Source of the DNA: a virus
Direction: 5' to 3' (one strand)
Virus record (IMG/VR): IMGVR_UViG_3300031841_001633
Coordinates: 1-25,493 of that record
Length of the DNA stretch: 25,493 nucleotides
Shown: one piece after another, positions 1 to 7,521 of the stretch
Layout of the letters: every line of letters begins with the position of its first letter
Numbering within the stretch: position 1 is the stretch's first letter
The notes under the pieces: model-generated
Seen by the model: the letters and a program-made list of their open reading frames with translations, nothing else
The model's database searches: none
What the model was told of the DNA's origin: nothing
Program-made: the position numbers and the translations under genes

Positions 1-357
1 TATAACGACCAGACTATCGTGTTTACTGGTGGCGCTCTTGAGGGTCAGTCTAGAATCATCACAGGCTATGACGGAACGACAAAGCGAATCACGGTCGAAG
101 AGGCGTTTTCGTTCGCGCCGAGCAACACCGACGACTTCGACATCACTGCCCAGCACGTACATCCAGTTAGCCAGATTGCTGACGGCGTAGGTGATAACAC
201 CAAAGTTGTCGACATCTTCCGTCGCTTAGACCTAGATACCGCAGTGCCTAACACGCACAAGAACGACAACACTGAGATTACAAACTCAGAATTTGACTTG
301 ACGACTACTGACAACGGTGACGGCACTTACACCGTGACGCGAACTAATAACCCGTAA
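1..357 (+). CDS. Tail/virion-associated protein, 5'-truncated
   Basis: The frame is open from the first base of the window and ends at TAA 355-357, so this is the C-terminal 118 residues of a longer protein. A GTG at 19 could be read as a start, but six upstream codons are open in frame (Y-N-D-Q-T-I) and no ribosome site is visible, so truncation is more likely. The visible part is rich in Thr, Asp and beta-prone residues, as in phage structural proteins, and its tail (NGDGTYTVTR) resembles the end of the protein at 2206-3252. It lies at the head of the tail-gene run and is followed after 10 nt by the next gene. Assignment as a virion protein rests on context and composition; no exact function is claimed. 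Confidence 0.6.
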   Translation, partial: YNDQTIVFTGGALEGQSRIITGYDGTTKRITVEEAFSFAPSNTDDFDITAQHVHPVSQIADGVGDNTKVVDIFRRLDLDTAVPNTHKNDNTEITNSEFDLTTTDNGDGTYTVTRTNNP

Positions 358-367
358 GAGGCTAATT

Positions 368-676
368 ATGATCACCGACCCACAAGCAATTCGATTCAGC
401 AATGACACATTGCGCACGTTTGCTGACGCCTACGTTGGCGCATACCAGCGAGCAAAAGAAATCCAGATCCGTTGGGCAAGCGAAGGACTGGCATCGAAGC
501 TGCCCGAGACTGCCGAAGAGTTAGATGACGGCGCGCACGTTGATGGGCGGACCGTGGTTACTGGCGCAGACGCGAACGACATTGTCGACGCGGCCAACCA
601 GCTAGTTGCGTCGTTAGACGCGAACTCTATGGAGTTACTGCTCAGACTTAGCAAGTATTCCGTTAATCCCCGGTAG
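368..676 (+). CDS. Hypothetical phage protein, 102 aa
   Basis: A 102-residue acidic, mostly helical protein starting at ATG 368 ten bases after the previous stop and ending six bases before the next start, so it is co-transcribed with tail genes. No catalytic motif, signal peptide or membrane segment is visible. The central part contains a Gly/Asp stretch (residues about 50-75, GAHVDGRTVVTGADAND) between two predicted helical regions. The family is not recognised; position among tail genes suggests a minor virion or tail-assembly role, which is inference only. Confidence 0.6.
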   Translation: MITDPQAIRFSNDTLRTFADAYVGAYQRAKEIQIRWASEGLASKLPETAEELDDGAHVDGRTVVTGADANDIVDAANQLVASLDANSMELLLRLSKYSVNPR

Positions 677-682
677 ATTCGT

Positions 683-2209
683 ATGGCTGTCACCGCATAT
701 CCGACTGTTGTTTTTGATGTAGCAAACGGCGCTGACGCGCCGAGCGCGTCTGGTGCGGGTCCAACAACCGCGCTCACTGGCACTTCAGCAAGCACAGACG
801 CATCGACAGGTACGGTAGTGACTCTTGACGGTTCGCCCGACCTATCCGGAGTAGCAACAGACGGTTCGCACGTTATCTACCTCAACGATACAACTGTGGG
901 CAATCGCCGATGGGCTGCAATCAACGCGGTCGACAACACGGCTAAAACCGTCACTGTCGAGCAAGCATACGCATTGTCTTTAAGCGGATTGTCTTGGGCG
1001 ATTGGTGGTGAGTTGGCGGGTATTGATAACGCCAACGCCCGTATTCTTTGGGAAAATAACGGAACAACAGGGGACGGTGCCTTAAATTGGTCTTTTGGAC
1101 TGGAACCTGGCGAGCACGTTTTAACGAGCGGTTTACACCTTAGACCGCCATCCGATTCTACGCATACTGGAGGCTGGCGCTTTTTCGGAAAAGACGGCGA
1201 AGGGCATATCAGTGCAAATAGGCCAACAAACTTTGGTTTTGAAGTAGCCGTCGAGTATTTCGGATCTAATATTAGCCTGTTGTTTGACAACATCTTCTTT
1301 GAGTCAAACGGCACGGAGGCACTTAGTAATCTCCTTTATGGCGGCAGCAACACCGATAACCGTCTCACTGTTCAGCGTTGCCGATTCAAAGGCTATGACA
1401 CATCTAGGCCACCGACATCGGGGAATATTTTTGAATCTGCAATACAAGTTAAATTTCCTACCCGTTCAATCTTTTCGTTTATTGATTGTCATTTTAAGTA
1501 TATTAGAAGTAATTGCATTACTTCGGCTGACGGCGCGTCCACCCATACTCCAATTTATTGCAAAAATCTTTATTTTGAAGGTTGTAACGAACCCTTTGAA
1601 GGGGCGTCGTCCTCCAGACGTATGCTAAATTACGAGATGCAAAATTGCGTATTTGATAATTGTGGCCGCACTGATCAAGCCGCTCTTCACATTAACCCAG
1701 ACAGCTCGTTCGGGGGTAAAACCGTCAGCGTAGTTAACTGCACGTTCTACAATTCCGTTACGGACGACATATACATTAACAGGGAAGCCGTCGGTTGCGT
1801 CATCCTTAATAATATTTCAAGCAACGCAGGTGGGCATTTTCTGGCAAGCGATGCGTCTGGGATTGGCCCGAGCTTGCAAGGGCTTGTTGACTATAATCTT
1901 GTTTATCAACCTACTTCGGGCAAATTTGATTCGGGTATTAATGATCCAAATAATTTGTGGGGTCAGAATGATCCAACTGCCGCTGACCCATTGTTTGTTG
2001 ACAAGGCCAATGGCGATTTTCGCTTAAGCGCTAATTCGCCTGCGATTGGAGCGGGGTTTCCGAACATTGGCAGCACAGGCCAAACCTCTACGACCAGTTA
2101 CATAGATCTGGGCGCAGCGCAACGCCAAGAAACAGGCGGCGGCGGGGGCGCAGACGCAGTGTTGGTATCCCAAGGCTTGCACTCCATTGACGCAGGAATT
2201 ACCGCATGA
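683..2209 (+). CDS. Parallel beta-helix tail/appendage protein, 508 aa
   Basis: Residues about 30-120 form a Thr/Gly/Asp-rich N-terminal domain with the pattern TGTVVTLDGSPDLSGVATDG, seen in many phage structural proteins. Residues about 135-475 carry repeated short beta strands ending in Asn/Cys/Gly turns (VVNCTFYN, ILNNISSN, MQNCVFDN), typical of right-handed parallel beta-helices. The end contains the ADPLFVD...LSANSPAIGAG signature common at the close of such helices, then a Gly-run linker (GGGGG) and a short tail. It is likely a receptor-binding or carbohydrate-contacting virion protein; no catalytic residues can be named. The middle (roughly 1440-1980) is visibly richer in A+T, with codons such as AAT, TTT and ATT, than the flanking N-terminal part, which suggests a module acquired by recombination. 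Its stop overlaps the next start by four bases (ATGA). Confidence 0.75.
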   Translation: MAVTAYPTVVFDVANGADAPSASGAGPTTALTGTSASTDASTGTVVTLDGSPDLSGVATDGSHVIYLNDTTVGNRRWAAINAVDNTAKTVTVEQAYALSLSGLSWAIGGELAGIDNANARILWENNGTTGDGALNWSFGLEPGEHVLTSGLHLRPPSDSTHTGGWRFFGKDGEGHISANRPTNFGFEVAVEYFGSNISLLFDNIFFESNGTEALSNLLYGGSNTDNRLTVQRCRFKGYDTSRPPTSGNIFESAIQVKFPTRSIFSFIDCHFKYIRSNCITSADGASTHTPIYCKNLYFEGCNEPFEGASSSRRMLNYEMQNCVFDNCGRTDQAALHINPDSSFGGKTVSVVNCTFYNSVTDDIYINREAVGCVILNNISSNAGGHFLASDASGIGPSLQGLVDYNLVYQPTSGKFDSGINDPNNLWGQNDPTAADPLFVDKANGDFRLSANSPAIGAGFPNIGSTGQTSTTSYIDLGAAQRQETGGGGGADAVLVSQGLHSIDAGITA

Positions 2210-3252
2210 GAATCCCAAGCGGCGTAACGAGCCAGTACATTTATTTTGTCGCGGTTGATTCCACGGATCTAAAAACTCGCGAAACCGGATTGTCCACGTT
2301 CACGGTTTACTATTCGCGCAACGGTGGAGTCGCAACTGCAATGACTACGCCGACCGTGTTTGAGACTGACAGCACAAATATGCCTGGTGTTTACGAACTT
2401 CTCGTTGACGAGGGCACAACGATAGATTCTGGCTTTGACTCGCAGGAAATGGTGTTCCACATCACCGCGACAGGTATGGCACCCGTTACGCGCACGATTG
2501 AAATTTACCGCCCAAAAGCAACCATTGGCGAAACAATTGGTGTCAGCGGTGGCGCAGTAACCAATGTGGGCACGGTCGCAACTAATAGCGACAAAACGGG
2601 CTACACCATCAGCGGCACGAAAACGACGCTAGACTCACTCAACGACATTGCAGCAACCGATATTGTCAGCGGCGGGGCCATCACGACCAGTGGCGGTGCA
2701 GTCAGCAACGTGACGACTGTGGCGACGACCACAACGAACACCGACATGCGAGGCACCGATGGTGCTTACACGGGGACGCCGCCTACGACCGCGCAGATTG
2801 CCGATGCCGTGCTCGATGAGGTATTGAGTGGTCACGTTACGGCAGGTACTTTGGGTAAGGCGATTGCGGACATCGAGGCTGACACCAACGAGTTACAAAC
2901 TGACGACGTGCCGGGGCTAATTGCCGCGCTCAACGATATCTCTACCGTGCAAGTAAATGCCGAGGTCGATACCGCGCTTGCGGACTATGATGGGCCAACA
3001 AAAGCGGAACTGGACGCGGGACTTGCGGCACTGAACGACGTGTCCACGACCGAGATTCTCGGAATGGTCTATGAAGGCACCGAGGACTTCCAAGACTTCT
3101 TGCGCCTAACTCGTGCAGTACTGCTTGGGAAGACCAGTGGTGCAGGCACAGGCACAGAGAATTTCCGCGACAGGGCGGACCTTAAGAACCGCGTTACATC
3201 GACCATTGACAGCAATGGCGACCGCACAGCAATAACGACCGACGCGACGTAA
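2206..3252 (+). CDS. Phage tail/virion structural protein, 348 aa
   Basis: Starts in an ATGA overlap with the preceding beta-helix gene, indicating translational coupling. The N-terminal 100 residues are beta-rich, beginning MRIPSGVTSQYIYFVAVDS and including a VYELLVDEGTTIDSGFDSQ segment found in phage tail appendage proteins of this layout. Residues about 105-190 are Thr/Gly/Ala-rich with repeated SGGAVTNVGTVATN-like segments. The rest is helical with repeated LNDIS/LNDVST motifs (ALNDISTVQ, ALNDVSTTE), suggesting a trimeric stalk. The tail contains the ENFRDRADLKNRVTSTIDS pattern, beta-rich and charged. It is probably an appendage or fibre-like component; no enzyme motif is visible and the name stays general. 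Confidence 0.65.
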   Translation: MRIPSGVTSQYIYFVAVDSTDLKTRETGLSTFTVYYSRNGGVATAMTTPTVFETDSTNMPGVYELLVDEGTTIDSGFDSQEMVFHITATGMAPVTRTIEIYRPKATIGETIGVSGGAVTNVGTVATNSDKTGYTISGTKTTLDSLNDIAATDIVSGGAITTSGGAVSNVTTVATTTTNTDMRGTDGAYTGTPPTTAQIADAVLDEVLSGHVTAGTLGKAIADIEADTNELQTDDVPGLIAALNDISTVQVNAEVDTALADYDGPTKAELDAGLAALNDVSTTEILGMVYEGTEDFQDFLRLTRAVLLGKTSGAGTGTENFRDRADLKNRVTSTIDSNGDRTAITTDAT

Positions 3253-3253
3253 T

Positions 3254-3580
3254 GTGCTTAAGCATCTTGGTCAAAAACATTTTGATGCTGGGCAGTTCGG
3301 GCAGCAGCACTTATCGCCTGAGCCGCTCACGGGTTCGGTTGCTCGACTTCAGCACCCGCGTCTTGCGCATTTGGGGCAGAAGCATTTTGACCAGCATTAT
3401 TTTGGGGTGGCGCTATCTGGTGCTACACCTCCGTCTGGGCAAGTCGGGGACACATTCCCGCTTGGCTGGAAGAGTAATTTTGCATACTCGACGTTTGCAC
3501 TTGGCTGGCGCGGCGTCACCGTTGTTACCACGGGAGTCAGCGACTGGATTATCCGTGTTCGCAGGAGACGTAGATCATGA
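3254..3580 (+). CDS. Small His/Gly-repeat phage protein, 108 aa
   Basis: Starts at GTG 3254 immediately after the stop of the upstream gene (TAA 3250-3252) and ends in an ATGA overlap with tail tubular A. The protein carries the motif HLGQKHFD twice, at residues 4-11 and 39-46, each followed by an aromatic-Gly element (AGQFG, QHYFG), and a second aromatic pair further on (FPLGWKSNFA, FALGW). The C-terminus ends in a run of arginines. Regularly spaced H-x-G/F-G repeats like these occur in small proteins beside podovirus tail genes. An alternative frame (ATG 3252) is open over nearly the same stretch, but it lacks these repeats and overruns the next gene. Function unknown; likely a small virion or tail-assembly protein. 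Confidence 0.6.
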   Translation: MLKHLGQKHFDAGQFGQQHLSPEPLTGSVARLQHPRLAHLGQKHFDQHYFGVALSGATPPSGQVGDTFPLGWKSNFAYSTFALGWRGVTVVTTGVSDWIIRVRRRRRS

Positions 3581-4176
3581 CTGTTAGTAAGGCGCAAATC
3601 TGCAATCTTGCGCTGGCTCATATTAACCAGACGCAAACGACGGTTAGCAACCTGGATACCGACTCAGGCACGACGGCTAGTCAGTGCCGGATTCACTACG
3701 ACGTTGCGCGTAGGTTTGTGTTGTCTGACTTCACTTGGAGCTTTGCAACCAAGCGCGTTGCTCTGGCGGATATTGGCTCGCCGCCGCCTGAGTGGCTGTA
3801 TCGGTATGACTATCCTAGCGACTGCTTGAAGTTCATGGACATTCAGCGGCTGACCAGGACTGACCTGCCTATCGAGTTTTCGGTTGAGGCGGAGGCTGAC
3901 GGGTCTGGGCTGTCAATTCTGACAGACACTGATGATGCGACAGGCATCTATATATTCGACGTTGAGAATACATCGTTATTCAGTCCTAGCTTTGTTACGG
4001 CGCTGTCTTGGTATCTGGCCTCTGAACTGGCGCCTAGTCTGTCTGGGGATATAGACCTGCAACAAGCGGCTCTGACCGTCTATAGGCAGACTCTTATGGC
4101 AGCTCAGGCTATCGACAGTCGGCAGAGTGGGCGTGGAGTCGAACTAGATGCGCCTTGGGAGCGCGGTCGCGCATGA
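3577..4176 (+). CDS. Tail tubular protein A (T7 gp11-like adaptor)
   Basis: The 199-residue length is close to T7 gp11 (196), the dodecameric adaptor joining portal and tail nozzle. The N-terminus (MTVSKAQICNLALAHIN) and the segment C-R-x-H-Y-D-V-A-R-R-x-V-L-S-D-F-x-W-S-F-A around residues 37-57 match the family's recurring pattern of an early helix, a DVAR helix and a WxFA motif. A P-x-x-W-x-Y-x-Y-x-Y-P-x-D-C segment follows at about residues 70-83. It starts with an ATGA overlap with the upstream gene, with an AGGAG ribosome site at 3563-3567, and overlaps the next gene by four bases. Gene order with tail tubular B directly downstream is as in T7. Confidence 0.92.
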   Translation: MTVSKAQICNLALAHINQTQTTVSNLDTDSGTTASQCRIHYDVARRFVLSDFTWSFATKRVALADIGSPPPEWLYRYDYPSDCLKFMDIQRLTRTDLPIEFSVEAEADGSGLSILTDTDDATGIYIFDVENTSLFSPSFVTALSWYLASELAPSLSGDIDLQQAALTVYRQTLMAAQAIDSRQSGRGVELDAPWERGRA

Positions 4177-6449
4177 CTATTAGCATCCCTCAGATTAACT
4201 TTGGCGGTGGCGAACTCTCGCCTAACACCTATGCTCGGGTTGATATCGGCAAGTTTGGGCAGGGTGCAAAAACGCTACGCAACTTCTTTGTTCGCGCAGA
4301 GGGCGGCGTGTCCAACAGACCTGGCTTTGAGTATGTAAAGGAGGTCAAGGACAGCACAGAGACGGTGCGGTTGATACCGTTTGAGTTCAACGACGAGCAG
4401 AGTTATGTGCTTGTGTTTGGCGACCAGTACATGCGCGTTGTAACGAACGCCGGGACTGTGCTTGAGGCTAGCCAAAACATCACGGGTGCAACGCAGGCCA
4501 ACCCGGTAGAACTGACGGTAACGGGTCACAGTTACAGCACGGGCGATGAGGTGTTCATCTCGTCCGTTGGCGGCATGACTGAACTGAACAGCAGGTTCTT
4601 CACTATCACCAGCACTGGGGCCAACACGTTCACGCTTGACGGGGAGGACGGCACGGCTCATACGGCGTACACCAGCGGCGGCACAGTCGCTCGCGTATTT
4701 GAACTGACCACGCCCTACCTTCAGACAGAGCTTGAGACGCTCAAATTTCGCCAGTCTAACGACGTTCTCTTCATGGTGCACCCTAACCATGAGCCTCGCA
4801 AATTAAACCGCTTAGGGGCGGCAAACTGGACGCTCACGGTGACTACCTTTGCGCCTAATCAGGCAGCACCTACGGGGGTCACGGTCACGCCGCAGGGCGC
4901 CAGTGGTTCGACGACTTATGAATATCAGGTCACGGCTGTTGCTGAGGAGACGTTAGAGGAGTCTCTGGTTGCTAGTGGCAGCACGTCTACGGGTAACGCC
5001 ACCCTATCCAGCACGAACTTCAACCGAATCACATGGACGGGGGCTAGTGGTGCCGAGCGCTACAACGTCTACAAGAGGGACAACGGGCTCTATGGGTTTA
5101 TCGGTTCGACTGAGACGCTCCAGTTTGACGATGACAACATCGAGGCTGACACCCTAGATACCGCACCAAAGGCTCGCAATCCGTTTAGCGGCGCTGGAAA
5201 TTATCCAGGTGCTGTAGGGCTCCATGAGCAGCGCTCGGTGTATGGCGGGTCCATTGATTCGCCTCTGACTGTCTACATGTCGCAGACCTCCCAGTTCGAT
5301 AACTTCAACGTGTCATCGCCAACTCGCGAGAGTGATGCGGTTACCTTTAGGCTGATTACAGGCCAAGGCAACACGATTAGGCATATTCGGAGTTTTGAAG
5401 ATAGGCTGTTTGTCTTCACGTCTGGGGTCGTCTGGAACGTGCAACCGGGTGGTGACGTTGATGCGATAACACCAACCAGCAAAAAGATTCGCGTTGAAGA
5501 ATACTTGGCCTCAACCGATGTTCCGCCTATCACTATCAAGAAAAACATCCTGATGGTGTCGGGTAAGCAGAACAGGGGCTTTGAGGTTCACACGCTAGGG
5601 TACTCGTTGCAGACCGACAGTTACGCAGGGTCTGACCTGACTGTCATATCCAGGCATCTGTTTGAGGGGTTCACTATCAGAGAGTGGGCTTATGCCGAGC
5701 GACCCTACAGGCTTGTTGCGGCGGTTCGGGATGACGGCGACATCGTTGTTATGACGTACCTGCAAGAGCAGCAGATTTTTGCTTGGGCAAGATGGGAGAC
5801 TCAGGGCGAGTTTGAAAGCATTTGCGTTGTCCCAGAGGGCCAGGAAGACGTCATCTATGTGGTTGTGAAGCGCACTATCAATGGCGTGGACAAAAAGTAC
5901 ATCGAGAGGCTGCATACGCGGTCGTTCTCGACCATTGAGGACGCTTTCTTTATCGACAGTGGGCTTACCTATGACGGGTCGCCTACGACGACTCTGAGCG
6001 GTCTTGACCACCTTGAGGGCGAAACCTTGGTGGCACTGGCTGACGGTAACCTAGTGACCAATCTGACGGTGACGTCTGGTGCCGTAACGCTGCCTAATGA
6101 AGCGAGCAAGATTCAGATCGGATTGAGCTATGACGCCACGATGGAGACGCTGCCTCTGAACATCGTGCAGCAAGAAGCAACGATAGACCGAAAGAAGGTG
6201 GTCAAGGACATCGTTGTTCGGGTGTTGGACACACGGGGCATATTTGCTGGGTCCAGTGCGACGGCTCTGGAGGAGTATCCATCAAGGTCTACGGAATTAT
6301 GGGGCGACCCGGCGGCAACGTTGTCAGATGTCATACGAGTCCCAGTGTCAGGCGACTGGGAGCGCGATATTGGCGTGACCATCAAGACCGAGGCGGCGCT
6401 ACCCATGACGCTGTTGTCAGTCATACCAGGGGTCAACATTGGTCGTTGA
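4173..6449 (+). CDS. Tail tubular protein B (T7 gp12-like nozzle)
   Basis: A 758-residue protein (T7 gp12 is 794) that forms the tail nozzle below the adaptor. I chose ATG 4173 (MTISIPQINFGGGELSP) because it overlaps the previous stop in ATGA; an upstream TTG at 4155 would only add six unlike residues. The opening FGGGELSPxxYARVD and the R-x-x-G-x-x-x-x-x-N-F-F-V-R segment are hallmarks of the family. Residues about 105-175 contain an FCCH-like beta module and residues about 232-332 an Ig/fibronectin-like insert, both separate entries here. The C-terminal third has the beta-propeller-like W/Y-rich repeats expected of the nozzle (EWAYAERPYRLVAAVRDDG, FAWARWE). Strong call based on sequence, length and gene order. 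Confidence 0.93.
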   Translation: MTISIPQINFGGGELSPNTYARVDIGKFGQGAKTLRNFFVRAEGGVSNRPGFEYVKEVKDSTETVRLIPFEFNDEQSYVLVFGDQYMRVVTNAGTVLEASQNITGATQANPVELTVTGHSYSTGDEVFISSVGGMTELNSRFFTITSTGANTFTLDGEDGTAHTAYTSGGTVARVFELTTPYLQTELETLKFRQSNDVLFMVHPNHEPRKLNRLGAANWTLTVTTFAPNQAAPTGVTVTPQGASGSTTYEYQVTAVAEETLEESLVASGSTSTGNATLSSTNFNRITWTGASGAERYNVYKRDNGLYGFIGSTETLQFDDDNIEADTLDTAPKARNPFSGAGNYPGAVGLHEQRSVYGGSIDSPLTVYMSQTSQFDNFNVSSPTRESDAVTFRLITGQGNTIRHIRSFEDRLFVFTSGVVWNVQPGGDVDAITPTSKKIRVEEYLASTDVPPITIKKNILMVSGKQNRGFEVHTLGYSLQTDSYAGSDLTVISRHLFEGFTIREWAYAERPYRLVAAVRDDGDIVVMTYLQEQQIFAWARWETQGEFESICVVPEGQEDVIYVVVKRTINGVDKKYIERLHTRSFSTIEDAFFIDSGLTYDGSPTTTLSGLDHLEGETLVALADGNLVTNLTVTSGAVTLPNEASKIQIGLSYDATMETLPLNIVQQEATIDRKKVVKDIVVRVLDTRGIFAGSSATALEEYPSRSTELWGDPAATLSDVIRVPVSGDWERDIGVTIKTEAALPMTLLSVIPGVNIGR
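4485..4697 (+). other. FCCH-like beta module inside tail tubular protein B
   Basis: Residues about 105-175 of the nozzle protein read as a compact beta module: NPVELTVTGHSYSTGDEVFI, then SVGGMTELN, FFTITSTGANTFTLDG and a closing TAYTSGGTV. This GH-x-x-x-x-G-D-x-V-x-I-x-x-V ... T-F-x-L-x-G pattern is a recurring insert in phage tail proteins. A second copy of the same pattern occurs in the tailspike at 14218-14448. Confidence 0.7.
4866..5168 (+). other. Ig/fibronectin type III-like insert in tail tubular protein B
   Basis: Residues about 232-332 of the nozzle protein show the alternation APTGVTVTP, YEYQVTAVAEE, ITWTGASGAERYNVYKR and a closing strand, which is the classic order of strands in a fibronectin type III-like domain (W-x-x-x-x-G-A-x-x-Y-x-V-Y-K). 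Such inserts are exposed on virions and may bind cell-surface sugars; that role is inferred. Confidence 0.65.
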
Positions 6450-6903
6450 GTACACGATAAGCAAGGCGACGGCTGAGGATGCCGCTGAGATGGCCCCCAG
6501 CATGCGTCAGGTCGACGTAACGGAGCTTGCCGATGGTTGGGGCCTAAGTCCCATTCGGGCGCTGTCAGGGAGCGTTGAGGCGTCTTCTCGGGCGTTCACG
6601 GCAAGAGCGAACGGAGAGATTGTGTGCATGTACGGCGTAGGCAGGTCGTCGCTGATATCCCCTAGCGGGGTCATCTGGATGCTCGGCACTGAACTGGTCA
6701 ACACGCATGCGCGTCAGTTTCTGCGCAGGTCTGCCAGTCAAATGGCAAGACTCGGTGAAGGGTTCGCGTTTTTGGAGAATTATTGCGACAACCGAAACAC
6801 GTTGACAATTCGGTGGTTGCGATGGTTAGGGTTTACAATTAACAAACCTCAGCCATACGGGCTTTATGGTAAGCCTTTTTGTCACTTTTGGAAGGCTGTT
6901 TAG
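6439..6903 (+). CDS. T7 gp13-like virion protein (GNAT-like, DUF2833 type)
   Basis: A 154-residue protein in the position of T7 gene 13 (138 residues), a protein needed for virion assembly. The N-terminus (TISKATAEDAAEMAPSMRQVDVTEL), the central VIWMLGTELV and the late LENYCDNRNTLTIRWLRWLGF pattern resemble the acetyltransferase-like fold of gp13/DUF2833 proteins, with the N-x-x-x-I-R-W-L-x-W-L-G-F segment the best signature. The first start in frame is TTG 6439, overlapping the end of tail tubular B by 11 nt, with an AGGGG ribosome site about seven bases upstream. An ATG at 6490 would remove the conserved N-terminal helix, so TTG is preferred. No evidence that it is an active acetyltransferase. 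Confidence 0.8.
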   Translation: MVVEYTISKATAEDAAEMAPSMRQVDVTELADGWGLSPIRALSGSVEASSRAFTARANGEIVCMYGVGRSSLISPSGVIWMLGTELVNTHARQFLRRSASQMARLGEGFAFLENYCDNRNTLTIRWLRWLGFTINKPQPYGLYGKPFCHFWKAV

Positions 6904-7512
6904 ATGTGTGAGTTAATTTCAGCAGCAACGATGTCGTCCGCCTTTGGCGCAGCGATGCCATCATTGTCAGTCATGAATGTCCTGAGTGCAGCCAGTACGG
7001 TGCTTGGCGCAGTTGGTGCTGCTCGTGAGTCCCAGGCTCGAAGGGATGAATCAGAATATCAGGCGGCGGTTGCTAGGAATAACCAGATTATTGCCGAGCA
7101 GAACGCGCTGGCGATTGAGCAACAAGGCAGGCAGGCCAAGGCGCAGGAAAGAGAACGCGCTCAACAGTTGCGCTCACGTCAACTCGTGACGCTGGCTGGT
7201 CAGGGCGCAGATGTCGGAACAGGGTCTGCTGTCGATTTATTGGCAGACACGGCAGCGGCTGCGCAACGTGACCGAGCAATCATGGCGGCTGACACGGCGC
7301 GGCAGGCGTACAACGTTCGCGCACAAGGCGCTACTCAGGGCGCTCAGGCGCAACTACTTGAAACACGAGCCAAGGCAGAGAGCCCGTTGATGGCGGGTGT
7401 GACGTCGTTTGTAGGCAACGTCGCCCCTATCGCGTCCAAATGGTATAGCAGAAAGCCTGCTGTAAACCCCTACGCACCAGCCTTCGCGACTGGGCCTGAG
7501 TATTTATATTAA
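6904..7512 (+). CDS. Internal virion protein B (T7 gp14-like)
   Basis: A 202-residue protein (T7 gp14 is 196) starting directly after the stop of the gp13-like gene. It has a hydrophobic, Ala/Ser/Val-rich N-terminal segment (residues about 8-40) followed by a long Ala/Gln/Arg helix with EYQAAVARNNQIIAEQNA, then QLRSRQLVTLAGQGADVGTGSAVDLLAD, the most characteristic segment of gp14-type proteins. In T7 this protein is ejected from the capsid core and forms the channel part in the outer membrane. Position and neighbours (gp13-, gp15- and gp16-like) support the call. Confidence 0.88.
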   Translation: MCELISAATMSSAFGAAMPSLSVMNVLSAASTVLGAVGAARESQARRDESEYQAAVARNNQIIAEQNALAIEQQGRQAKAQERERAQQLRSRQLVTLAGQGADVGTGSAVDLLADTAAAAQRDRAIMAADTARQAYNVRAQGATQGAQAQLLETRAKAESPLMAGVTSFVGNVAPIASKWYSRKPAVNPYAPAFATGPEYLY

Positions 7513-7521
7513 GAGATAATC

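Noticed and set aside
3252-3587. Alternative plus-strand frame starting ATG 3252
   Set aside because: It shadows the 3254-3580 gene, lacks the repeated HLGQKHFD motif and runs past the ATG of tail tubular A; the other frame fits the ATGA overlap.
4275-4790. Long antisense open frame inside tail tubular protein B
   Set aside because: It lies opposite a certain gene, has no ribosome site or recognisable motif and is a frame shadow.
6659-6670. CCCC-TAGC-GGGG hairpin as a terminator
   Set aside because: It is inside the gp13-like gene, has only four base pairs and no T-run.
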